A DNA stretch of 64,000 nucleotides from an uncultured Burkholderiales bacterium (GTDB lineage: Bacteria; Pseudomonadota; Gammaproteobacteria; Burkholderiales; Casimicrobiaceae): positions 1 to 64,000 of the forward strand of contig CALDYQ010000007.1 in assembly GCA_937944385.1 (NCBI GenBank), written 5' to 3'. Both the position numbers and the translations under genes were made by a program. Below are positions 43,295 through 53,829 of the stretch, one piece after another. The notes under the pieces were generated by a model, which did not search any database, was not told the origin of the DNA, and saw only the letters and a list, made by a program, of their open reading frames with translations. Numbering within the stretch: the first letter of the stretch is position 1; each line of letters begins with the position of its first letter.

Positions 43295-44040
43295 GCATTC
43301 ACACCCGTCACCTCGACAAGCGCTTCGGGGCCGTGCCGGTGCTCGAGGACATCAACCTCGACATCGCGAGCGGCGAGCTGGTGGCCCTGCTGGGCCCGTC
43401 GGGCTGCGGTAAGACGACGCTCCTGCGCATCATCGCCGGGCTCGAGACCGCTGATCGCGGCGAGCTCTATCTGGCAGGGGTCGATGCCAGTGATACACCG
43501 GCGCGCGAGCGGCAGGTGGGCTTCGTGTTTCAGCACTACGCGCTGTTCCGGCACATGAGCGTGGCCGAGAACGTTGCTTTCGGTCTGCGCGTCCGACCTC
43601 GCGCACGACGCCTCGACGAGCGCACGATCCGGACGCGCGTGGCCGAACTGCTCGAACGCGTTCAACTGCAAGGGCTCGAGGATCGGTATCCGGCGCAGCT
43701 TTCCGGCGGCCAGCGTCAACGGGTCGCGCTCGCCCGCGCACTTGCAATCGAGCCCCGCGTGCTCTTGCTCGACGAGCCGTTCGGCGCGCTGGACGCGAAC
43801 GTGCGCAAGGATCTGCGTCGCTGGATTCGGTCCCTGCACGAGGCGATCGACGTGACCACCGTGCTCGTGACCCATGACCAGGAGGAAGCGGTCGACATCG
43901 CCGACCGCATCGTGCTCATGAACGCCGGCCGGATCGAACAGACCGACACGCCCGAGGCCCTGCGCATGCAGCCCGCAACGCCGTTCGTTGCGCAATTCCT
44001 CGGTGCCCCGGCCCAGGGCGCGAGCGTGGCGGCCTGTTAG
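43291..44040 (+). CDS. cysA: Sulfate ABC transporter ATP-binding protein (short CysA)
   Basis: [60 protein letters not shown]. Confidence 0.9.
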   Translation: MSIHTRHLDKRFGAVPVLEDINLDIASGELVALLGPSGCGKTTLLRIIAGLETADRGELYLAGVDASDTPARERQVGFVFQHYALFRHMSVAENVAFGLRVRPRARRLDERTIRTRVAELLERVQLQGLEDRYPAQLSGGQRQRVALARALAIEPRVLLLDEPFGALDANVRKDLRRWIRSLHEAIDVTTVLVTHDQEEAVDIADRIVLMNAGRIEQTDTPEALRMQPATPFVAQFLGAPAQGASVAAC

Positions 44041-45023
44041 TTGCCGCGGACGGCCGACAGCACCTCGGTCATGTCGAGGTTACGCGCCCGATCCTGGATC
44101 TGCGGCACGTAGCGCGCCTGCATCTCCTTCGCCGGGCCGAGCAAGTCGTCGAACGTCTGCTTGAGTACCGCGGTACTCATGGTGCGCCCGCCGCCGTAGT
44201 AGCGCTTGGCCAGCTGGCCGAGGGCGTAGGTCGTGGCGAAGGAGAAGGCCATGCCGGTCGCCCCGCGCGCGAGGCCGCCGATCATGCGGCCGGCCACCTT
44301 GCCGACGAGGCCACCGATGAGCTTCCGACCCGCCTGTTCGAGGTACTGCGAGGCCATGCCCACGCCGACCGTGGCGAGAAACTCCTTGATGTGACCCGCG
44401 TCGAGCTCGTAGCCGTAGGCTTTACCGGTCTTGTAAACGAGCCGCGTCTGCAGCGGGACGATCGCCATCGTGGCCCAGGACTGGGGCAGCAGTTCGAGTG
44501 CGCCATTGAGGATCGAGGCGTTCAGGATCGAGCGGTCGAGCGCGGCCTCGTCCAACGTGGCTGTGGAGCGCGAGGCCGCTGTGCCCGGGGACGCTGCCGC
44601 GGCTGACACCGCCACCGCTGCCGCCGGGGCATACGCCGCCTCGGCAATCGCATCGGCATCGCGCGCGAGGCCCTGGGCGGAGGCGGCATCCAGCCCGAGG
44701 CCCTGCGCGAGCAGGCTCAGAAAGTCGGCCTCGGCCGCGGTCTTCTGCCCGTCAGCGTCGATCATGCACACGGCCATCTCGTAGGCGAGCTGGCGGGCCG
44801 CCGGGTCGGTCAGGTTCGCCACAGCGCTTTCGAGCGTCACGCGCTTCATGAGCACGTCCTGATAGAGCCCCGGAAGATCGAGCGCTGCGGTGCTGTCAGC
44901 TTCGCCCGCGAGGCTCTCCGCGATCTTGCGCAGTTCTTCCCGCTCCCGATCGTCCTTGCCTCCGTCGGCAAAGGCGGCCATCAGGGCGATCGCCAGGATC
45001 GCGCGTTGCTGTTCCACGGTCAT
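44037..45023 (-). CDS. TerB-like N-terminal domain protein with glycine-rich C-terminal region
   Basis: [30 protein letters not shown] ... [30 protein letters not shown]-half [34 protein letters not shown]. Confidence 0.7.
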   Translation of the reverse strand: MTVEQQRAILAIALMAAFADGGKDDREREELRKIAESLAGEADSTAALDLPGLYQDVLMKRVTLESAVANLTDPAARQLAYEMAVCMIDADGQKTAAEADFLSLLAQGLGLDAASAQGLARDADAIAEAAYAPAAAVAVSAAAASPGTAASRSTATLDEAALDRSILNASILNGALELLPQSWATMAIVPLQTRLVYKTGKAYGYELDAGHIKEFLATVGVGMASQYLEQAGRKLIGGLVGKVAGRMIGGLARGATGMAFSFATTYALGQLAKRYYGGGRTMSTAVLKQTFDDLLGPAKEMQARYVPQIQDRARNLDMTEVLSAVRGN

Positions 45024-45118
45024 GTCACTCGTCTCCGCATCGTTCGAGAAAGCGGCCTCGCGCGTGGCCCAGGGCTAGCCTCACGCACGCGAGTTCCGCC
45101 CGTCCGTCGCGCGGGTCC

Positions 45119-45166
45119 GCGGCCTGCCGCGCGGCCTGTCGTGCGGCCCGTCGTTCGGCCTGTACG
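45119..45166. repeat. Four imperfect 12-bp tandem repeats
   Basis: GCGGCCTGCCGC / GCGGCCTGTCGT / GCGGCCCGTCGT / TCGGCCTGTACG. Confidence 0.75.
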
Positions 45167-45190
45167 AAGGACGCGCGGGGTTCTTTCGAC

Positions 45191-45889
45191 CTAACCCAAA
45201 ACTCGCCCGAAGAAGCGCAGCGTCCGGTCCCAGGCGATCGTGGCCCAGGCGGCGTCGTACTGGGTAAGAGCGATGCGGCCCGGACCTTGCGCGGTTTCGT
45301 TAGCGAAGCCATGGTGGGCGAGGTAGCGGTAGCCAGTGTAGGCCACGCCCGCGCTGCGGAGCGTGTGTTCGAGCGTATCGACCGTGGCAATCGGGAAGGG
45401 CTGGTCCTGCTCGGCCCAGTGGGCGATCATCGGGGCTTTGATCTTGCTCGCATCGACGAATTCGAGTGGCGGATAGCCGTACCAGACGCAGCCGGCGTCC
45501 GCCTCCGGGGCCATCGTGAGGGTGAGCAGCGTGAGCGCACCGCCCATGCAGAAGCCGGTGACGCCGACCTTGGCATGGCTTTGCTTGAGGTACTGGATCG
45601 CGCCGCGGATGTCCTGCGAGGCGGCGTCAGCAAAGTCGAGCCCGCTCATCAGGTGGTGCGCTTCCTCTGCCTCGACTGTGCTCTTGCCGCGGTAGAGATC
45701 GGGCACGAGCGCGGTGTAGCCCGCCTGGGCGAGCTTGATCGCAACACCGCGGATCTGCTCATTGAGCCCCCACCATTCCTGGATGACGACGACGGCCGGG
45801 CCGCCGGCTTCACCTTGGGCTAGAAATCCCGTGACATCGCCGCCATCGGGGCGTTTGAACGATATGGTGCGGGTGGTGATCTTGTTCAT
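45191..45889 (-). CDS. Dienelactone hydrolase family protein
   Basis: VVVIQEWWGLNEQIRGVAIKLAQAGYTALVPDLYRGK ... VGVTGFCMGGALT ... YRYLAHHGFANE. Confidence 0.93.
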   Translation of the reverse strand: MNKITTRTISFKRPDGGDVTGFLAQGEAGGPAVVVIQEWWGLNEQIRGVAIKLAQAGYTALVPDLYRGKSTVEAEEAHHLMSGLDFADAASQDIRGAIQYLKQSHAKVGVTGFCMGGALTLLTLTMAPEADAGCVWYGYPPLEFVDASKIKAPMIAHWAEQDQPFPIATVDTLEHTLRSAGVAYTGYRYLAHHGFANETAQGPGRIALTQYDAAWATIAWDRTLRFFGRVLG

Positions 45890-45998
45890 CGTTGGAATGC
45901 TCCATGCAAGTCGGCTGAACGCAGGGTGGGAAAGCTCGCAAACCTAGAATCGAGCTGTTTTTCATCTCTGCATTCTGACGTCGATCGACGTCCAACGC

Positions 45999-47303
45999 AT
46001 GTCCGATTCCGCTCGAACATACCCGAATATTCTCGACGAGCTCGCCTGGCGGGGCCTGATTCATCAGAGCACGGACCGCGCCGAGCTGGCAGCGCATCTG
46101 GCGACCCCGCGTACGCTCTACTGCGGCTTCGACCCGACCGCGCCGTCGCTGCATGTCGGGCATTTCCTGCCGCTCATGATGCTCCGCCGCTTCCAGCGTC
46201 ATGGCCATACGCCGATCGCCGTGGTCGGCGGAGCGACCGGGATGATTGGTGACCCCTCGGGCAAGAGCGAGGAGCGCAACCTGCTCACGCGAGAGGCGCT
46301 TGCCGCAAACATCGAGGGCATGCGCACGCAGATGCAGCGCTTTCTCGACTTTTCTGGACCCCATGGCGCGAAGCTCGTCAACAACCACGACTGGACCGCG
46401 CCTTACAGCTTCCTCGACTTCCTGCGCGACATCGGCAAGCACGTGTCGGTGAACACGATGATGGCGAAGGAGTCGGTGCGCGCGCGGCTCGAGCGGCCGG
46501 ACGCCGGCATCAGCTACACGGAGTTCAGCTATCAGCTCCTACAGGCCTTTGATTTCGCCGAGCTCTATCGCCGCCATGGCTGCACGCTGCAGATTGGCGG
46601 CAGCGACCAGTGGGGCAACATCACCGCGGGCATCGATCTGGGACGCCGCTTGCATGGCGCGCATCTGTTTGGGCTGACCTGTCCGCTCCTCACCACGAGC
46701 GAAGGCAAAAAGATGGGCAAGACCGAGCGCGGCGCGGTCTGGCTCGACCCGGCGCGGACCTCGCCCTATGCGTTCTATCAGTACTGGATCAATGTCGCGG
46801 ACGCGGACGTCGGCACCTGTCTGCGCTACCTTACGGAGCTGCCAGAGGCGGACATCCTCGCGCTCGAGACGGCGCAGCGTGAGCGGCCGGCTGATCGGCC
46901 TGGGCAGAACGCGCTCGCGCACTGGCTCACCGGCTTCGTGCATGGTGAGGTCGGCCTCGCCGCGGCCAAGCGTGCCACCTCGATACTCTTTGGTGCAGAG
47001 ATTGCTGCCCTTACGGACGCAGAGCTCGGCGACATCTTTGCGGACGTGCCAAGCGCAAGCGTTGCCCACGACGAGTGGGCGGCGGGTGTGACGGTCGTCG
47101 ATGCGCTCGTGCGCACAGGTCTTGCCACGAGCAAGGGTGAGGCGCGGCGCGCCCTGCAAAGCGGTGCGGTCGCGCTCAACAATCGTCGAATCGATGCGGA
47201 GCGGCCCCTGACCGAGGCGGACCGCGCAAGCGAAACCATGATCGTGCTGCGAAGCGGCAAGAAGCGCTATGCGCTCCTACGTATCGACGACGCTGAGAAT
47301 TGA
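45999..47303 (+). CDS. tyrS: Tyrosine--tRNA ligase
   Basis: [33 protein letters not shown]-terminal S4 domain. Confidence 0.97.
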   Translation: MSDSARTYPNILDELAWRGLIHQSTDRAELAAHLATPRTLYCGFDPTAPSLHVGHFLPLMMLRRFQRHGHTPIAVVGGATGMIGDPSGKSEERNLLTREALAANIEGMRTQMQRFLDFSGPHGAKLVNNHDWTAPYSFLDFLRDIGKHVSVNTMMAKESVRARLERPDAGISYTEFSYQLLQAFDFAELYRRHGCTLQIGGSDQWGNITAGIDLGRRLHGAHLFGLTCPLLTTSEGKKMGKTERGAVWLDPARTSPYAFYQYWINVADADVGTCLRYLTELPEADILALETAQRERPADRPGQNALAHWLTGFVHGEVGLAAAKRATSILFGAEIAALTDAELGDIFADVPSASVAHDEWAAGVTVVDALVRTGLATSKGEARRALQSGAVALNNRRIDAERPLTEADRASETMIVLRSGKKRYALLRIDDAEN

Positions 47304-47325
47304 CATCACGATGGCCGGGACCCCC

Positions 47326-47718
47326 ATGCGCATCCTCCACACCATGCTTCGCGTCGGCAACCTCGAGCGGTCGGTCGACTTCTATACCCGGGTGCTGGGT
47401 ATGCAGCTTCTTCGCACGACCGATCGACCCGAGCAGAAGTATTCGCTCGCATTCGTCGGCTACGGGGATGAGCAATCCGGGGCAGTGCTCGAACTCACCC
47501 ACAACTACGGTGTGGACAAGTACGAACTGGGCACGGGCTTCGGCCACATCGCCATCGCGGTGCCGGACGCTGCGGCCGCCTGCGAGCAGGTCCGCGCGGC
47601 GGGCGGCAAGGTCACACGCGAGGCCGGCCCGGTGAAGGGCGGCACGACGGTCATCGCCTTCATCGAGGACCCGGACGGCTACAAGATCGAGCTGATCGAG
47701 TCGAAGCTCGCGCGTTGA
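47326..47718 (+). CDS. gloA: Lactoylglutathione lyase
   Basis: [46 protein letters not shown]. Confidence 0.96.
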   Translation: MRILHTMLRVGNLERSVDFYTRVLGMQLLRTTDRPEQKYSLAFVGYGDEQSGAVLELTHNYGVDKYELGTGFGHIAIAVPDAAAACEQVRAAGGKVTREAGPVKGGTTVIAFIEDPDGYKIELIESKLAR

Positions 47719-47739
47719 GCAGCGAGCGTCGCGGCACGC

Positions 47740-48261
47740 TCAACGCGCCGCTTCGAGCTCCGCCGCGAGCTTCTTGCCGCGCGCTTCCATGTCGGCTGTC
47801 AGCTTCTCCATCACGACGCGCGTCTCGGGCATCGCGGCTTGGATCGCCTGTGGCGTCTTCTCGACCATCGCCTTGCCGGCCGGGGAGCGATAGAAGTCGC
47901 GAATCGCGCGCAACTCGGCTTCGGTGTAGACCTTGGCAAAGGCGTCGGCGAAAGCGATGCGCAGCTTGCCCATGTAATCCGGGCCCATGACGTCGTTCAT
48001 GACTGCATCCATCTCGCGCTGCATGATGGCCCGTTGCTTCTCGTTCAGGCGGTTCGGGCCGCCGACGTTGCGCGTCATCTCGGTCATCATGGGCACGATG
48101 GCCTGACGGAGGGAGTTCATCACGTTCTCGCCGGCGGTGAGATCGACCACCTCGGCGGCGAGGGCGCGGCGCGCATCGGTCGTCTGAGCCTGCGTGGGAT
48201 GCGCGGCCACGGCCAGGGCGAATACGCTCGAAAGCGCGAGCAGGGTGAGGGCGTGTTTCAT
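47740..48261 (-). CDS. DUF2059 domain-containing secreted protein
   Basis: Signal peptide MKHALTLLALSSVFALAVAAHPTQA; FADAFAKVYTEAELRAIRDFYRSPAGKAMVEKTP. Confidence 0.85.
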   Translation of the reverse strand: MKHALTLLALSSVFALAVAAHPTQAQTTDARRALAAEVVDLTAGENVMNSLRQAIVPMMTEMTRNVGGPNRLNEKQRAIMQREMDAVMNDVMGPDYMGKLRIAFADAFAKVYTEAELRAIRDFYRSPAGKAMVEKTPQAIQAAMPETRVVMEKLTADMEARGKKLAAELEAAR

Positions 48262-48284
48262 GCGTACTTCTCTTTTCGGGCTCA

Positions 48285-49727
48285 TCACAAGGCTTCGGCC
48301 GCGAAGTCTGCCAGACGCGAGCGCTCGCCGCGTTGCAGCGTCACGTGGCCAGAGTGCGCCCAGCCCTTGAACCGGTCGACCACGTAGGTGAGACCCGACG
48401 AGCCCTCGGTCAGGTAGGGGGTGTCGATCTGCGCGATGTTGCCGAGGCAGACCACCTTGGTGCCGGGGCCGGCCCGGGTGATCAGCGTCTTCATCTGCTT
48501 GGGCGTGAGGTTCTGCGCCTCGTCGATGATCAGGAACTTGTTCAGGAAGGTCCGGCCGCGCATGAAATTGAGGCTCTTCACCTTGATCCGCGAGCGGATG
48601 AGGTCGTTGCTTGCGGCGCGGCCCCAGTCGCCGGCATCGCTGGCGCCGCCCATGAGCACGTCCAGGTTGTCCTCGAGCGCGCCCATCCAGGGTGTCATCT
48701 TCTCTTCCTCGGTGCCCGGCAGGAAGCCGATGTCCTCGCCCACGGGCACGGTCACCCGGGTCATGATGATTTCGTTGTAGAGCTTCTGGTCGAGCGTGAG
48801 TTGCAGGCCCGCGGCGAGCGCGAGCAGCGTCTTGCCGGTGCCTGCCTGTCCGAGCAGCGTCACGAAGTCGATGTCCGGGTTCATGAGCAGGTTCAACGCG
48901 AAATTCTGCTCGCGGTTACGCGCGGTGATGCCCCAGACGGCGTTCTTGTGGTGCCCGAAATCCCGTAGCGTGACCAGGGTCGCGCTCTTGCCTTCGATCG
49001 ACACCACGCGAGCGTAGAACGGCGAGTCATGCTCGGTGTAGACGAGCTCGTTGAGGAGGAGCTTCGGTACCAGCGGGCCGGTGATCCGATAGAACGTCGC
49101 GCCGCCTTGCTGCCAGCTTTCCACCCCCTTGCCGTGGCGTTCCCAGAAATCAGCTGGCAACTCGGTTGCGCCCGAGTAGAGAAGCTCGGTGTCCTCGAGC
49201 ACCTTGTCGTTGTAGTAGTCCTCGGCATCGACATCGAGCGCCCGCGCCTTGATGCGCATGTTGATGTCCTTCGAGACGAGCACCACGTGCCGCCTGGGCT
49301 GCTTCTTCTTGAGATGCAGGCAGACCGCAATGATTTCGTTGTCCGCCTTGCCTGCGGCAAACGAGGGAGGTAACTGCACCGAAAGCGGCTCGGTCTGCAG
49401 GAACAGCCGACCGGTGGCGCCACCGCCCGTGGGCCCGGCGAGCGGGATGCCGTCGTGGATGCCATTGGCAAAGTCGCCGACGATCTGGTCGAGGAAGCGT
49501 GACGCCTGGCGCGCGTTTCGGTTGACCTCGAGCGTGCCCTTCTTGTGGTTGTCGAGCTCCTCGAGCGTGCAGATCGGCAGGAAGATGTCGTGTTCCTCGA
49601 ACCGATGCAGCGAGGTCGGATCATGCATGAGCACGTTGGTGTCGAGCACGAAGAGCTTGCTGCTCGAACCGCGCGACTTGGTGGCACGGGGGGCGAGGGC
49701 GACGACCCGGGAGGTTTTGCTGGTCAT
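48285..49727 (-). CDS. PhoH family protein with N-terminal PIN domain
   Basis: KLFVLDTNVLMHDPTSLHRFEEHDIFLPICTLEELDNHKKG ... LLGQAGTGKTLLALAAGL ... FLIIDEAQNLTPKQMKTLITRAGPGTKVVCLGNIAQIDTPYL. Confidence 0.93.
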   Translation of the reverse strand: MTSKTSRVVALAPRATKSRGSSSKLFVLDTNVLMHDPTSLHRFEEHDIFLPICTLEELDNHKKGTLEVNRNARQASRFLDQIVGDFANGIHDGIPLAGPTGGGATGRLFLQTEPLSVQLPPSFAAGKADNEIIAVCLHLKKKQPRRHVVLVSKDINMRIKARALDVDAEDYYNDKVLEDTELLYSGATELPADFWERHGKGVESWQQGGATFYRITGPLVPKLLLNELVYTEHDSPFYARVVSIEGKSATLVTLRDFGHHKNAVWGITARNREQNFALNLLMNPDIDFVTLLGQAGTGKTLLALAAGLQLTLDQKLYNEIIMTRVTVPVGEDIGFLPGTEEEKMTPWMGALEDNLDVLMGGASDAGDWGRAASNDLIRSRIKVKSLNFMRGRTFLNKFLIIDEAQNLTPKQMKTLITRAGPGTKVVCLGNIAQIDTPYLTEGSSGLTYVVDRFKGWAHSGHVTLQRGERSRLADFAAEAL

Positions 49728-49937
49728 GCGGAAAGCGGCACGGGTGCCGCAGGGCGGAGAAGAGGAAGGGCGTGACGCGCACCGAACGACGCGCCGACAA
49801 GGCACCGATGGCAGATGCCGCGAAGACAGATGCCCGAAGAGCAGCCGAGACTCAAGCGCGAGTCCAACGGCGGGGGCGGGAGCGGGTTCCCGACAGAGGA
49901 TGCATGAGACGAAATGTAGCGATTCCGTGGCTAAAAA

Positions 49938-49953
49938 ACACAATATCTTGTGT
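49938..49953. promoter_or_regulatory. Candidate NrdR box ACACAATATCTTGTGT
   Basis: 16-bp palindrome inside perfect 7-bp inverted repeat AACACAA-TATC-TTGTGTT (49937-49954); 15/16 match to recalled NrdR consensus acaCwAtATaTwGwgt. Confidence 0.6.
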
Positions 49954-49976
49954 TGCCGGACGTCGTGCTCGCCCAT

Positions 49977-50050
49977 CGGCTTTTCGCTCAAAGCCCCATT
50001 CAATGGGGCGCGGAAGGACGAAATCGAGAAAGTCGACTTCAATGAATCGA
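49977..50050 (+). repeat. Intergenic hairpin repeat copy B (between phoH and thiL)
   Basis: CGGCTTTTCGCTCAAAGCCCC-ATTCAAT-GGGGCGCGGAAGGACGAAATCGAGAAAGTCGACTTCAATGAATC. Confidence 0.5.
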
Positions 50051-50172
50051 CCGGTTGAAAGGCCGCCGGATCGGGTACGCCGCTTCGTTGACATGGAAAG
50101 CTGTTCATGCACACTGCGCCTCGGCCAAGCGATCGTCGGGGACACGGCGCGCCAGTGATACAAACGGAAGCG

Positions 50173-51153
50173 ATGACCGAATTCGAACTGATCGAGCGCC
50201 TGTTCACGCGGCCTTCCCCCGGTGCCTTGGTGGGCAATGGTGATGATGCGGCGGTGATTGCGCCGTCATCGGGTCATGCCTTCGTCGTCACGACCGACAC
50301 GCTGATCGAGGGGCGACACTTTCTCCCCACGCTCGATCCGGAAAAACTCGGGCGACGGGCGGTGGCGGTCAATCTCTCGGATCTGGCCGCAATGGGGGCA
50401 TGGCCGCGTTTCGCGCTGCTCTCGCTCACACTGCCTCAGATCGACGCGCCCTGGGTCACGGCGTTTGCGCGTGGCCTGTTTGACGCACTTGGTGAGCATC
50501 GGGTCGAACTCGTCGGCGGCAACACCACACGCGGTCCACTCGCTGTGGGCTTGACCGCCATGGGCGAGGTGCCGCTGTCGGTGGGGCAGCCGCAGGTGCT
50601 GTTGCGTTCCGGGGCGCAGCCGGGCGACGATGTCTGGGTCAGCGGCCCGCTTGGAGACGCCGGCTGGGCCTGCCTTTGCCTGCTCGGCGAGATCGATGCC
50701 GTGCCGACCGCAGAACAGATCGCTCACTACGAATGCCCTGTGCCACGCGTGGACCTCGGACTTGCGCTTCGGCCGATCGCCACAGCAGCGATTGACGTCT
50801 CCGACGGGCTCGTGAGCGAAGCGCGGCATCTGGCGCGCTCCTCGGGCGTCGCCATCGAGATCGACGCGACGCGCATCCCCACCGGCCTCGGAGCGCTGCT
50901 CTCCGACGAACGTTTCGCCCAGGCGGCGTGGCGAGCGCTACTTGCGACGGGGGACGCGTATGAGCTTCTCTTCACCGCCCCGCCGGGCGCACGTGCGCGG
51001 ATTTCGGAGCTCCTGGCGCAACAGGGACTCGACGGCACGCGCATCGGCCGGGTGCTCGCCGTTGCGGCGGAGGAGGCCGGAATGGTGCGTGTGCTGGATG
51101 CCCGGGGCGAGGATCGGGCAGCAGGGCGCACCGGCTGGGATCACTTCGCATGA
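50173..51153 (+). CDS. thiL: Thiamine-phosphate kinase
   Basis: MTEFELIERLFTRPSPGALVGNGDDAAVIAPSSGHAFVVTTDTLIEGRHFL. Confidence 0.95.
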   Translation: MTEFELIERLFTRPSPGALVGNGDDAAVIAPSSGHAFVVTTDTLIEGRHFLPTLDPEKLGRRAVAVNLSDLAAMGAWPRFALLSLTLPQIDAPWVTAFARGLFDALGEHRVELVGGNTTRGPLAVGLTAMGEVPLSVGQPQVLLRSGAQPGDDVWVSGPLGDAGWACLCLLGEIDAVPTAEQIAHYECPVPRVDLGLALRPIATAAIDVSDGLVSEARHLARSSGVAIEIDATRIPTGLGALLSDERFAQAAWRALLATGDAYELLFTAPPGARARISELLAQQGLDGTRIGRVLAVAAEEAGMVRVLDARGEDRAAGRTGWDHFA

Positions 51154-51177
51154 GTCGGGTCTGAAAGCGGGGCACGC

Positions 51178-51702
51178 ATGGAAAATCTGCCCATGGACAC
51201 TTCTTTGACCTCGACCGCTCTGCATCGCGAGCCCACCCTGCGCTTCATGCTCTCGCATCCGGCGCACACCGTGTCGCTCGGATTCGGAGCTGGGCTCGTT
51301 CCGGTTGCGCCCGGCACGTGGGGGGCGCTGCTTGGGCTCTTTATCGCTCGCTGGCTGCAGCCCGCGTGGGGCGATACGGCGTACTTCACCGTGCTCGCCG
51401 GGGCTTTCTTGATCGGTATCTGGGCGGCGCAGGTGACCGGCGAGGCGCTCGGCAAAAGCGATCATTCGGCGATCGTTTGGGATGAAACGGTGGCCATGGC
51501 GCTCGTGGCGGGGATGTTCCCTGACAGTTTGCGCGAGCAGGCAATCATGTTTCTCGTCTTCCGGCTTTTCGATATCTGGAAGCCAGGCCCGATCGGTTGG
51601 GTGGATCGGCGCGTGAAGGGTGGGCTTGGAGTCATGCTGGACGATTTGGTGGCTGCGTGCCTCGGGCTTTTCCTTGCCGCCGTGGTCATCAGGCTCTGGT
51701 GA
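51178..51702 (+). CDS. pgpA: Phosphatidylglycerophosphatase A
   Basis: GFGAGLVPVAPGTWGALLGL; IVWDETVAMALVA; FRLFDIWKPGPIGWVDRRVKGGLGVMLDDLVA. Confidence 0.95.
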   Translation: MENLPMDTSLTSTALHREPTLRFMLSHPAHTVSLGFGAGLVPVAPGTWGALLGLFIARWLQPAWGDTAYFTVLAGAFLIGIWAAQVTGEALGKSDHSAIVWDETVAMALVAGMFPDSLREQAIMFLVFRLFDIWKPGPIGWVDRRVKGGLGVMLDDLVAACLGLFLAAVVIRLW

Positions 51703-51708
51703 GCGCAA

Positions 51709-52215
51709 ATGACGGATCGACTTCCCGCAGCGTGGGTCAGTGCGGCTGATCGGCTGGGTGCCGCCTGCGTTTCGCGCGGAGTGATGCTTGCGGGCGCGGA
51801 GAGCTGCACCGGCGGATTGATCGCGGCGACACTTACGGCGGTTGCTGGTTCCTCGGCCTGGTTCGACCGCGTGTTCGTGACCTACAGCAACGCGGCCAAG
51901 GTCGAGCTGCTTGGCGTCGCCCCGGCAACGCTCGATGCCTTCGGAGCGGTGAGCGAGGAGACGGCGCGCGAGATGGCCTTGGGCGCACTCAAGCAGTCCG
52001 GAGCGAACCTCGCCTATGCGGTCACGGGTATCGCCGGGCCGACCGGTGGCACACCGGAGAAGCCCGTCGGGCTCGTCTGCTTTGGTTTTTCTGGTGCGGG
52101 TGGCGTGCAGTCGCTTTCCCGGCGTTTCGACGGCGACCGGGCGGCCGTCCGCGCGCAGAGTCTGCGCCTTGTCATCGAACGCCTTCACGCGCTCGTGGAA
52201 CAATCCGGCGTATGA
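51709..52215 (+). CDS. pncC: CinA C-terminal family protein (nicotinamide-nucleotide amidohydrolase)
   Basis: [57 protein letters not shown]. Confidence 0.93.
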   Translation: MTDRLPAAWVSAADRLGAACVSRGVMLAGAESCTGGLIAATLTAVAGSSAWFDRVFVTYSNAAKVELLGVAPATLDAFGAVSEETAREMALGALKQSGANLAYAVTGIAGPTGGTPEKPVGLVCFGFSGAGGVQSLSRRFDGDRAAVRAQSLRLVIERLHALVEQSGV

Positions 52216-52736
52216 AGTGCCCGTTCTGTGGATCGGCCGAAACGCAGGTCATCGATTCGCGCGTGTCGGAATCGGGGGACGCCATTCGCCGGCGTCGCCG
52301 CTGCGAGGGCTGTGACAAGCGCTTCACCACCTTCGAGACGGTGGAGATGCGCATGCCCCAGGTGGTCAAACAGAACGGCACCCGGGTCGACTTCAACACC
52401 GAGAAGATCCGCGCGGGCTTCACGAAGGCGCTGCACAAGCGCTTCGTACCGACCGAGTATGTCGATCAGGCGATCGCGCGGATCGTGGCCAACGTACACG
52501 CGCGCGGCGAGCGCGAGATCGCTTCGCGCGAGATCGGCGAGATGGTGATGGCCGAGCTCTACAAGCTCGACAAGGTCGGCTACATCCGCTTTGCCTCGGT
52601 CTACCGTGCGTTCTCCGACGTGGCCGACTTCAAGAGCATGCTCTCCGAAGTGGAGCGCCCGGCCGCGTCCCGCAAGGGCAAGTCCGCGGCTGCGGTCAAG
52701 TCGTCGACGTGCAAGGGGGGCGCGCGCGGTGTTTAG
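52212..52736 (+). CDS. nrdR: Transcriptional repressor NrdR
   Basis: [56 protein letters not shown] zinc ribbon plus ATP cone. Confidence 0.97.
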   Translation: MKCPFCGSAETQVIDSRVSESGDAIRRRRRCEGCDKRFTTFETVEMRMPQVVKQNGTRVDFNTEKIRAGFTKALHKRFVPTEYVDQAIARIVANVHARGEREIASREIGEMVMAELYKLDKVGYIRFASVYRAFSDVADFKSMLSEVERPAASRKGKSAAAVKSSTCKGGARGV

Positions 52737-53826
52737 CCCGGCCGACGCCGACTGGATGCGCCTTGCGCTCGGGGAAGCCGAGCGCGCGGTGAACCATGCG
52801 ACACCCAACCCGCGCGTGGGCTGCGTGCTGGTCAAGGACGGGCAGGTCATCGGCAGCGGCCACACTCAGCCGCCTGGCGAGCCGCACGCCGAAGTGATGG
52901 CGCTACGAGACGCGCGCAATCGCGGCGCGAATGTCGCCGGGGCCACGGCCTATGTCACGCTCGAGCCTTGCTCCCACTTCGGGCGCACGCCGCCGTGCGT
53001 CGATGCCCTGGTGGAGGCTCGCATCGCGCGCGTCGTGGCTGCGATCGAGGATCCGAACCCGCTCGTGGCGGGACGCGGCTTCGCCCGTCTACGCGAGGCG
53101 GGCATCGAGGTGCGCGTGGGTCTTCTCGCCACCGAGGCGACCGAGATGAATCTCGGCTTCATCAAGCGCATGACCACGGGCCTGCCCTGGGTGCGGGTGA
53201 AGATGGCGATCTCGCTCGACGGCCGCACGGGCCTCGCCGATGGCCGGTCCAAATGGATCACCGGCCCCGAGGCGCGACGCGATGGCCACCGTTTCCGGGC
53301 CCGCGCCTGCGCCGTGGCAACTGGTGTGGGCACCGTCCGGCACGACGATCCGGCGTTGACCGTTCGGGACCTCGACTTCGAACGACCCGTCCGCCAGCCA
53401 CGCCGATTCGTCTTCGACCATCTCGGCATCACGCCGCCAGAGGCCCAGGTGCTCGATCATGCAACGGGTGGCGCCACGCTCATCCTGGCCGACCGGGTGC
53501 CGCCCGACCTCCCGGCGCACGTGAGAACGGTGCACTTTCCCGACGGGCGCGGGAAGATCGACTTCGTGGCGGCCCTGCGCTGGATGGCGGGCGAGGGCGT
53601 CAACGAGCTGCATCTCGAGGCTGGTGCGCGGCTTTCCGGCCCGCTGATCGAGACCGGGCTCGCCGATGAGCTCCTCGTTTATGTCGCGCCCAAGCTTCTG
53701 GGCCACTCGGCCCGCGAGATGTTCACGCTGTCAGCGCCAGCGACGCCAGCGGAAGCGCGGTCCTTCGACCTGCACGATGTCGCGCGCTTCAGCGACGACG
53801 TGCGCCTGATCTACCGAACCCTCTGA
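52729..53826 (+). CDS. ribD: Bifunctional riboflavin deaminase/reductase
   Basis: [62 protein letters not shown] start overlapping nrdR by 8 bp. Confidence 0.96.
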   Translation: MFSPADADWMRLALGEAERAVNHATPNPRVGCVLVKDGQVIGSGHTQPPGEPHAEVMALRDARNRGANVAGATAYVTLEPCSHFGRTPPCVDALVEARIARVVAAIEDPNPLVAGRGFARLREAGIEVRVGLLATEATEMNLGFIKRMTTGLPWVRVKMAISLDGRTGLADGRSKWITGPEARRDGHRFRARACAVATGVGTVRHDDPALTVRDLDFERPVRQPRRFVFDHLGITPPEAQVLDHATGGATLILADRVPPDLPAHVRTVHFPDGRGKIDFVAALRWMAGEGVNELHLEAGARLSGPLIETGLADELLVYVAPKLLGHSAREMFTLSAPATPAEARSFDLHDVARFSDDVRLIYRTL

Positions 53827-53829
53827 ATC

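Noticed and set aside
43291-44040. CysA truncated by frameshift
   Set aside because: The 250-aa protein has intact Walker A, signature and Walker B motifs and ends cleanly; some CysA-type ATPases lack the C-terminal regulatory region, so this is not treated as a pseudogene.
49728-50237. 170-aa N-terminal extension of PhoH
   Set aside because: Low-complexity sequence across the intergenic region, including the palindrome and repeat element; homology begins at MTSKTSR/KLFVLDTNVLM.
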